DNA of 25,964 bases from an uncultured Collinsella sp. (GTDB taxonomy: Bacteria > Actinomycetota > Coriobacteriia > Coriobacteriales > Coriobacteriaceae), in contig CABRIC010000025.1 of the NCBI GenBank assembly GCA_902470905.1, positions 1 to 25,964 on the forward strand, given 5' to 3'. Made by a program: the position numbers and the translations under genes. Every line of letters begins with the position of its first letter. The first letter of the stretch is position 1. Shown here in pieces: positions 21,576-25,964 of this stretch. Below the pieces are notes generated by a model. It searched no databases. It was not told where the DNA came from and saw only the letters and a program-made list of their open reading frames with translations.

Positions 21576-22880
21576 ATGGCCAAGAGCAGGTACGCCGATG
21601 CCACCAAGGCCGCTCGCAGGGCCGCGATGTCTGCCCACAAAGTCACGGCTGCGGCGAATGCTGGCAACGCCGACGCGTCCGCGCAGCCGACTGCCAGCGC
21701 TGCCACCGAGCCCGCCCGTGACGCCCGTCGCGACGAGCTGACGCACGTGGACGCCAAGGGCGAGGTGCGCATGGTCGACGTGTCCGACAAGGCCGAGACC
21801 CATCGCATTGCTATCGCCGAGGGCACTATCCTCATGCATCCCGAGACGCAGGCCATGGTGCTGCAGGACCGCGCCAAGAAGGGCGACGTGCTTGCCTGCG
21901 CGCGCGTGGCGGGCATTATGGCCATCAAGCGCACGAGTGACATCATCCCCATGTGCCATCCGTTGCTCATTACCAAGAGTAAGTGCGATATCGAGCCCAT
22001 CGCTCCGGCGGGGACGCCGGCCGAGGACGTGCCCGAGGGCTGGTCGCCGGCGCGCGCGGACGGGCAGGTTGGCTTTCACGTACTGGTCACGGCGGGCGTG
22101 ACGGGCAAGACGGGTATCGAGATGGAGGCTCTGACCGGCGCGAGTGCCGCGTGTCTAACGATCTATGACATGTGCAAGGCCGTCGATCGCGGTATGGAGA
22201 TTGTCGACGTGCGCCTGCTGCACAAGGAGGGCGGCCGCTCGGGTGTGTGGGATCGTGCCGAACGTCAGGCCGCTGCCGTTGAGGCCGTGGCCGTTGACGG
22301 TGCCGCGCCCGCGAGCGTACCCGTCGCCGTCGCGCCTGCAGCTCCGACACCGGCCGTCCCCGCGATCGCGTTTATCGGCTACCAAAACTCGGGCAAGACC
22401 ACGCTTGTCGAGAAGGTTATCGCCGAGCTCACCCGCCGCGGCCTGCGCGTGGGGTCGCTCAAGCATCATGGGCACCACGGCTTTGATATCGATGTGCCCG
22501 CCAAGGATACGTGGCGCCATCACCAGGCCGGATCCAAGCACGTGGGCCTCATCTGCGCCACGCGCTGGGCGGAGTACGCCGACACGCGCGAGGAGGACGA
22601 GATGCCCGCGCGCGAGCTGCTGTCGCGCTACAACGATGTCGACGTGGTGATCATCGAGGGCTACAAGACCGAGGGCTTCGACAACATCGTGGTCGCGCGC
22701 TCCGGTGTCGACCGTCTGCGCGGCAAGAGCTCGCTCGACCTGGTCGACGGTCACACGCTGGCCCTTGCCTGCAACGAGGCTCTGGCACGCCAGGCCTTCG
22801 ACGCCGGTTTTGCGACCCGAGCCATCAATATCAACGACGCCCGAGCCATCTGCGACCTGATTCAAGACCACCTGGCCTAA
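21576..22880 (+). CDS. MoaC-MobB fusion protein of molybdenum cofactor synthesis
   Basis: A fusion of 434 residues. After a ~45-residue Ala-rich lead, a complete MoaC domain runs from THVDAKGEVRMVDVSDKAET to HKEGGRSGVW, including IPMCHPLL (C127, H128) and YDMCKAVDRGM. MoaC makes cyclic pyranopterin monophosphate from the MoaA product. An Ala/Pro/Val linker of ~40 residues follows, then a MobB domain with P-loop GYQNSGKT (268-275), LKHHGHHGFDIDVPAKDT and VIIEGYK. MobB is a GTPase linked to the guanylyl step that makes the bis-MGD cofactor. The joined domains suggest cofactor destined for DMSO-reductase-type enzymes. GGAGG precedes the ATG at 21576; a terminator follows. Confidence 0.93.
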   Translation: MAKSRYADATKAARRAAMSAHKVTAAANAGNADASAQPTASAATEPARDARRDELTHVDAKGEVRMVDVSDKAETHRIAIAEGTILMHPETQAMVLQDRAKKGDVLACARVAGIMAIKRTSDIIPMCHPLLITKSKCDIEPIAPAGTPAEDVPEGWSPARADGQVGFHVLVTAGVTGKTGIEMEALTGASAACLTIYDMCKAVDRGMEIVDVRLLHKEGGRSGVWDRAERQAAAVEAVAVDGAAPASVPVAVAPAAPTPAVPAIAFIGYQNSGKTTLVEKVIAELTRRGLRVGSLKHHGHHGFDIDVPAKDTWRHHQAGSKHVGLICATRWAEYADTREEDEMPARELLSRYNDVDVVIIEGYKTEGFDNIVVARSGVDRLRGKSSLDLVDGHTLALACNEALARQAFDAGFATRAININDARAICDLIQDHLA

Positions 22881-22918
22881 AACCTGCCAAAAGAGACAGG
22901 TTTATTTTGGCAGGTTTT
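22879..22918 (+). terminator. Intrinsic terminator of the moaA operon
   Basis: AAAACCTGCCAAAA pairs perfectly with TTTTGGCAGGTTTT around a 12-nt loop, starting at the moaC-mobB stop codon. Confidence 0.85.
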
Positions 22919-22937
22919 ATCTGGGCAAACGTCATTT

Positions 22938-22970
22938 CCACCACAAAGGGGCCAGGCACCTTTGTGGTGG
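22938..22970. repeat. CCACCACAAAGG palindromic repeat, copy 2
   Basis: CCACCACAAAGGGGCCAGGC...CCTTTGTGGTGG, followed by TTTTTGCTTTG. It differs from the copy at 24529 by one base within the palindrome and shares the same 11-nt tail, so the repeat unit is longer than the palindrome and has an orientation. Confidence 0.8.
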
Positions 22971-22978
22971 TTTTTGCT

Positions 22979-23013
22979 TTGGTAGATGTGTGGGGCATGC
23001 CTTACAATCTACC
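22979..23013 (+). promoter_or_regulatory. Putative MFS-gene promoter between inverted GGTAGAT arms
   Basis: TTGGTA (22979-22984), an 18-nt spacer and TACAAT (23003-23008) are promoter-like. GGTAGAT (22981-22987) and ATCTACC (23007-23013) are perfect inverted arms that overlap both hexamers, so a repressor site is plausible. Confidence 0.4.
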
Positions 23014-23067
23014 AAGTAGTTCATGACGGGCGAAAAACGGAGAGAAGGGGCTTGATGCGTCCTTAAT

Positions 23068-23133
23068 GTTTCATGCGGATAGATTGATTTGACAGACGGT
23101 GGCGAATGCCTGCCGTCCGCATTCGTATGAAAC
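23068..23133 (+). promoter_or_regulatory. Structured leader next to the MFS ribosome site
   Basis: GTTTC and ATGCGGA (23068-23079) pair with TCCGCAT and GAAAC (23116-23133). An inner hairpin is formed by GACGG-GGC with GCC-CCGTC. The outer helix ends 2 nt before AAGGAG of the MFS gene. It has no T-run, so an effect on translation is more likely than termination. No known riboswitch class is recognised. Confidence 0.4.
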
Positions 23134-23144
23134 AAGGAGTCTCC

Positions 23145-24431
23145 ATGCTCGCCTCTCTTTTCTCAAAGCCTCAATCATCGCTGTCCGCGCAGGCTAAGCA
23201 CCTGGTGGCAATGCGCTTCCTCATCTACACCGGTTATCAGACCAGCTACTTTATCGGCGTCATCGGAACGCTCACCTATGCAGACGATGCCTCGGTTGCG
23301 GCGACATCGCTGGCCGTCCTTTTTATGAACGTATTCGTGATCCTGGGATCCTTTGCGGGTGGAGCGGCGCTTGACGCTTGGGGTCCGTGCCGGCATTTCC
23401 GGGCGAGTATCGTCGCCACGTTGGCAACCGGCGCGGCAATCCTCGCCTTTGGCAGCGCGACCGGAACAGTCCTTGCCGGCGCGGTACTCCTGGGCTTTGT
23501 GATGGGATTCGCCCAGCCCATCGCCACGTCCTATCCGGCGTATCTCACCGACGACCCCGTCGAGCTCAAAGACATCAACTCCGCCATAACCATGTTCTCC
23601 AACGTGAGCATTATCGTCGGCCCCACACTGGGCGGCTTTGTCGCGGCGGCTGCATCGTCACGCGCGGTGTTCGTGCTCATGATGATCTTTACCGTACTGG
23701 CGCTCGTCGCCGGTTGGGGCTTTAGGCCGCAAGCAGGTCGTGCCGCCGCGCGCAAAAGTACTCCCGCGGACAGCAACGCAACGGCAAGTACCGCCAGCCA
23801 AAGCCCCGACCCCAGCACGTCTTCCCGCGTCACCTTCGCGACCAGCATCAAGACAGTCTTTACCAACAGCGTCCTCGCCCTACTGTTCTGCATTATCTTT
23901 CTTTCGAACTTTGGCTATGGCGCCTTTGACCCGCTGGAGTCGTTCTTCTACCGCGATGTCCTGCACGTCGGTGTTGAGTGGATGGGCTGGCTCTCGTCGG
24001 CCAGCGGTGTGGGCGCGGTGCTGGGCGCCGTTATTGCGCTCCGTTTGCCGCCGCACCTGATTAACCTTAAAACGCTGCTCGTTGCACTCATGTCCGTGGG
24101 TCTGGGAAGCCTGCTCTACGTGGGAACGTCGTACGTGGGCGTAGCCCTTGTCGGCCAGATTGCCCTGGGCGCGGCCTGGGGCGTCGTCAACCCGCTCCAC
24201 AACACGATCGTGCAAACGACGGCCCCGCTCGAGCAGCTCGGTCGCGTCAACTCGGTCATGGGTTTTGGCAACATGTTCGCCGGCGTGGCCCCGCTGGCAA
24301 TTGCCCCATGGCTGGCGGCGACATTTGGCGTGCAACAGACGCTCGTAGGGGCGGGCATGGTCGTGACGGCAGTTCCCGCGGCGTTGCTGCTGTTTGGCCG
24401 CCGGCATTTGGATCGTGCCGCAAGGCAGTAA
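23145..24431 (+). CDS. Major facilitator superfamily transporter
   Basis: A 12-helix carrier of 428 residues with the usual two six-helix halves. The loop between helices 2 and 3 reads GGAALDAWGPCRHFR, a variant of MFS motif A. A hydrophilic Ser/Thr/Ala-rich central loop (about residues 205-240) separates the halves, and the second half contains VGVEWMGWLSSASGVGAVLG. Drug-export or sugar-type MFS is possible; the substrate cannot be read from the sequence. AAGGAG lies 6 nt before the ATG at 23145, which I prefer over an ATG at 23106 inside the leader structure. A palindromic repeat starts directly after the stop. Confidence 0.9.
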   Translation: MLASLFSKPQSSLSAQAKHLVAMRFLIYTGYQTSYFIGVIGTLTYADDASVAATSLAVLFMNVFVILGSFAGGAALDAWGPCRHFRASIVATLATGAAILAFGSATGTVLAGAVLLGFVMGFAQPIATSYPAYLTDDPVELKDINSAITMFSNVSIIVGPTLGGFVAAAASSRAVFVLMMIFTVLALVAGWGFRPQAGRAAARKSTPADSNATASTASQSPDPSTSSRVTFATSIKTVFTNSVLALLFCIIFLSNFGYGAFDPLESFFYRDVLHVGVEWMGWLSSASGVGAVLGAVIALRLPPHLINLKTLLVALMSVGLGSLLYVGTSYVGVALVGQIALGAAWGVVNPLHNTIVQTTAPLEQLGRVNSVMGFGNMFAGVAPLAIAPWLAATFGVQQTLVGAGMVVTAVPAALLLFGRRHLDRAARQ

Positions 24432-24496
24432 AAACCATCACAACATTCGATGAAAATCGCGATTTTGCCGAAAAACGTCGAATGTTGTGATGGTTT
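24432..24496. repeat. 65-nt palindromic repeat, AACCATCACAACATTCGA family, copy 3 (inverted centre)
   Basis: Same 65-nt length and outer arms as the copies at 19077 and 20319, but the central part matches them in reverse complement, so this copy is inverted. It begins on the base after the MFS stop codon. Confidence 0.85.
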
Positions 24497-24528
24497 GCGC
24501 TCCGGGCCGGGACACCCTTCGGGTCCGG

Positions 24529-24561
24529 CCACCACAAAGGGGCCAGGCTCCTTTGTGGTGG
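24529..24561. repeat. CCACCACAAAGG palindromic repeat, copy 3
   Basis: CCACCACAAAGGGGCCAGGC...CCTTTGTGGTGG plus TTTTTGCTTTG, nearly identical to the copy at 22938. Just before it a separate hairpin is formed by GGCCGGGAC and GTCCGGCC (about 24505-24530). Confidence 0.8.
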
Positions 24562-24655
24562 TTTTTGCTTTGACGGGCCGCGTCTGTGCCTTGGTATACC
24601 ATGTACGCCGTTCACGAATACACCCCACACTGTCGCACAACCCAGAAAGGCCCCC

Positions 24656-25477
24656 ATGGACACCACCTTCAGCCACATTAAAGCCGTGTTCTGCGATATC
24701 GACGGCACACTGCTCACGAGCCAGCACACGGTGTCCCCGCGCACCGTGGCGGCGATCCGCGCCCTGCGCGAGCGCGGCGTGCTCTTTGGCCTGTGCACCG
24801 GGCGCGACGCCCACGCGACCGAGGCCATGTACGAGCTCTGGGGCATCGAAGGCCTGGTAGACGTGATGGTGGGCTGCGGCGGTGCCGAGGTCATCGACCG
24901 CGCGCACGACATCAACGAGCTGAGCTATCCGCTGCCGGGCGAGACCATCGCCCGCATCTGCGAGCACATGGCGGACCTTCCGGCAACGCCCGTCTGCCCC
25001 CGAGACGGCGTGTTCTACGTGCCCGAGAGCAACGCGTGCGTCGAGCACCTGTCGCGCGTCGACGGCGTGCCCTACCAGGTGGTCGATTTTGCCGAGTTTT
25101 TGCGCGAGCCGCAGCCCAAGGTGATGTTTACCATGGCGCCCGAGGTGATGCCGCAGGTCATCGAGCGGGCGTCGACGTTTGCCGATGACACTGTTAAGGC
25201 AGCGGCCCTGCAGACCACGCAGCGGCTCTACGAGTTCATGGATCCGCGCGTGTCCAAGACGCGCGGCCTTGTGCGCGTGGCGGAGCTCAACGACATGGAA
25301 CTCCAGGACATCTGCGTGTTTGGCGATGCGGACAACGACACCTGCATGGTGGCTGACGCCGGCGTGGGCGTGGCCATGGCAAATGGCAGCGATGCCACCC
25401 GCGCCGCCGCCGATTTTGTAACCGCGAGTAACGACAAAGACGGCATCGCGATCTTTATCGAGGAGCATCTGCTGTAG
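24656..25477 (+). CDS. Cof-type HAD-superfamily phosphatase
   Basis: A cytosolic hydrolase of 273 residues, of the Cof/IIB type that dephosphorylates sugar phosphates, nucleotides or similar small molecules. Motif I is FCDIDGTLL (nucleophile D14 and D16), motif II lies in LCTGRD, motif III lysine is in VSKTRGL, and motif IV is FGDADNDTCMVADAG with VAMANGSD. The C2-type cap sits between motifs II and III. AAAGG lies a few bases before the ATG. The gene is monocistronic, with palindromic repeats on both sides. Substrate cannot be assigned. Confidence 0.93.
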   Translation: MDTTFSHIKAVFCDIDGTLLTSQHTVSPRTVAAIRALRERGVLFGLCTGRDAHATEAMYELWGIEGLVDVMVGCGGAEVIDRAHDINELSYPLPGETIARICEHMADLPATPVCPRDGVFYVPESNACVEHLSRVDGVPYQVVDFAEFLREPQPKVMFTMAPEVMPQVIERASTFADDTVKAAALQTTQRLYEFMDPRVSKTRGLVRVAELNDMELQDICVFGDADNDTCMVADAGVGVAMANGSDATRAAADFVTASNDKDGIAIFIEEHLL

Positions 25478-25490
25478 CGCCGGGGGAGAA

Positions 25491-25522
25491 CCACCACAAA
25501 GGGGCAGGCACCTTTGCGGTGG
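25491..25522. repeat. CCACCACAAAGG palindromic repeat, copy 4 (divergent)
   Basis: CCACCACAAAGGGGCAGGCA...CCTTTGCGGTGG, 32 nt, one base shorter in the loop than the other copies and without the T-rich tail. It is 13 nt after the phosphatase stop. Confidence 0.7.
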
Positions 25523-25919
25523 CCTCAGGCGATTTGGGCGAATTGATACCGAAAATCTGTGTGAAAATTCAGATATGGTTGTCTGAACATTACGCTTCTA
25601 ACTACCGATGGGTTAAAGATATTCCCATCAATTTGGTAGTCTATTCCTCCCGGTTAATGACCTACCGCTCACGGTCGATTTTCGACCGTTTACAGGACGC
25701 ATGCTCTTGAGCAAAATGTTGTGCAAATAAATAAAATGCTATTAAAAAAATGATAACTGGCTTAATACCAGCAGAAATAGATATTTCAAAGCGAATAAAC
25801 GAAGGCAAATCTGAGTAAATGTCAAGAGAATTGAGAACTGGCTACAAAAAATGTCGGTTTTGTTGCTCGGATGTTTAAACAATAGTTACAATAGTATTAC
25901 TACGCGAGCGCAATTACAG
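25523..25919. other. AT-rich stretch with hairpins and no supported gene
   Basis: Composition falls sharply from the GC-rich neighbours. The short open frames here lack a ribosome site and codon bias, so I call none. Two hairpins stand out. ACTACC-GATGGG pairs with CCCATC...GGTAGT (25601-25640). CGGTCGA pairs with TCGACCG (25672-25688). The rest is low in G and C with short A-runs. It could be an intergenic or mobile-element edge, or a promoter region for a gene beyond the contig. Confidence 0.6.
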
Positions 25920-25964
25920 CTGTCTCTTATACACATCTCCGAGCCCACGAGACGCTACGCTATC
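25920..25964. other. Nextera sequencing adapter (artefact)
   Basis: CTGTCTCTTATACACATCT (25920-25938) is the Nextera transposase mosaic end. CCGAGCCCACGAGAC (25939-25953) is the following i7-side adapter. GCTACGCT (25954-25961) matches the N709 index as I remember it, and ATC begins the flow-cell sequence. These bases should be trimmed; they are not part of the genome. Confidence 0.98.

Noticed and set aside
25519..25710. 63-residue plus-strand ORF in the AT-rich tail
   Set aside because: No ribosome site, unconvincing composition, and it overlaps two hairpins.
1..25964. tRNA or rRNA genes
   Set aside because: No cloverleaf with a GGTTCGA-type arm and CCA-like end, and no rRNA segments, were seen on either strand.

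Overview
The window looks like a contig end from a high-GC Gram-positive gut bacterium of the Coriobacteriia, most likely Collinsella or a close relative. This rests on GC-rich codon use, a glnA-like gene followed by an actinobacterial GlnR-type orphan regulator, GTG starts, and many palindromic intergenic repeats. The taxon is inferred from gene content, not from a marker gene. The last 45 bases are not biological: they match an Illumina Nextera adapter with an i7 index, so the right edge is a sequencing or assembly artefact.

Layout. Bases 1-290: an edge fragment and an array of short palindromes. 290-1450: a lone AAA ATPase preceded by five 10-bp direct repeats. 1470-6910: a sugar-acid block with a YczE/YitT-type membrane protein, a GntR/FCD regulator, KDPG aldolase (eda), a KDG-type sugar kinase and a LacI regulator. 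7050-9100: a glutamine synthetase-family gene and a GlnR-like regulator. 9300-10770: an HtrA protease. 10900-11100: a MITE-like inverted-repeat element. 11210-13620: ligA and a coupled small ORF. 13700-19030: a MATE exporter divergent from a heterodimeric ABC exporter pair. 19240-20280: an endonuclease-like gene bracketed by two 65-nt palindromes. 20510-22880: moaA and a moaC-mobB fusion. 23140-25480: an MFS transporter and a Cof-type HAD phosphatase. 25520-25919: an AT-rich tail without a supported gene.

How the genes work together. The kinase and eda form the lower KDG to KDPG to pyruvate plus glyceraldehyde-3-phosphate route. The kinase promoter carries two CGAAATCGGTTTCG-like operators, and the same operator lies in the promoter of the YczE-type membrane protein. 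Both leaders also hold the same 58-nt hairpin (module A). A second two-domain element (module B) precedes both eda and the membrane-protein gene. In both modules the helices differ in sequence but still pair, while the loops are almost or fully identical. I infer one regulon under the adjacent LacI regulator plus a shared, unidentified structured RNA, with the membrane protein as a candidate transporter for the pathway.

A second unusual pair is the glutamine synthetase-like protein, which lacks three of the six metal ligands of the family, next to GlnR. It may act as a sensor or have another substrate rather than being a normal glutamine synthetase.

At least four families of palindromic intergenic repeats occur here. 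Two copies of one family flank the endonuclease-like gene and two copies of another flank the gntR gene.
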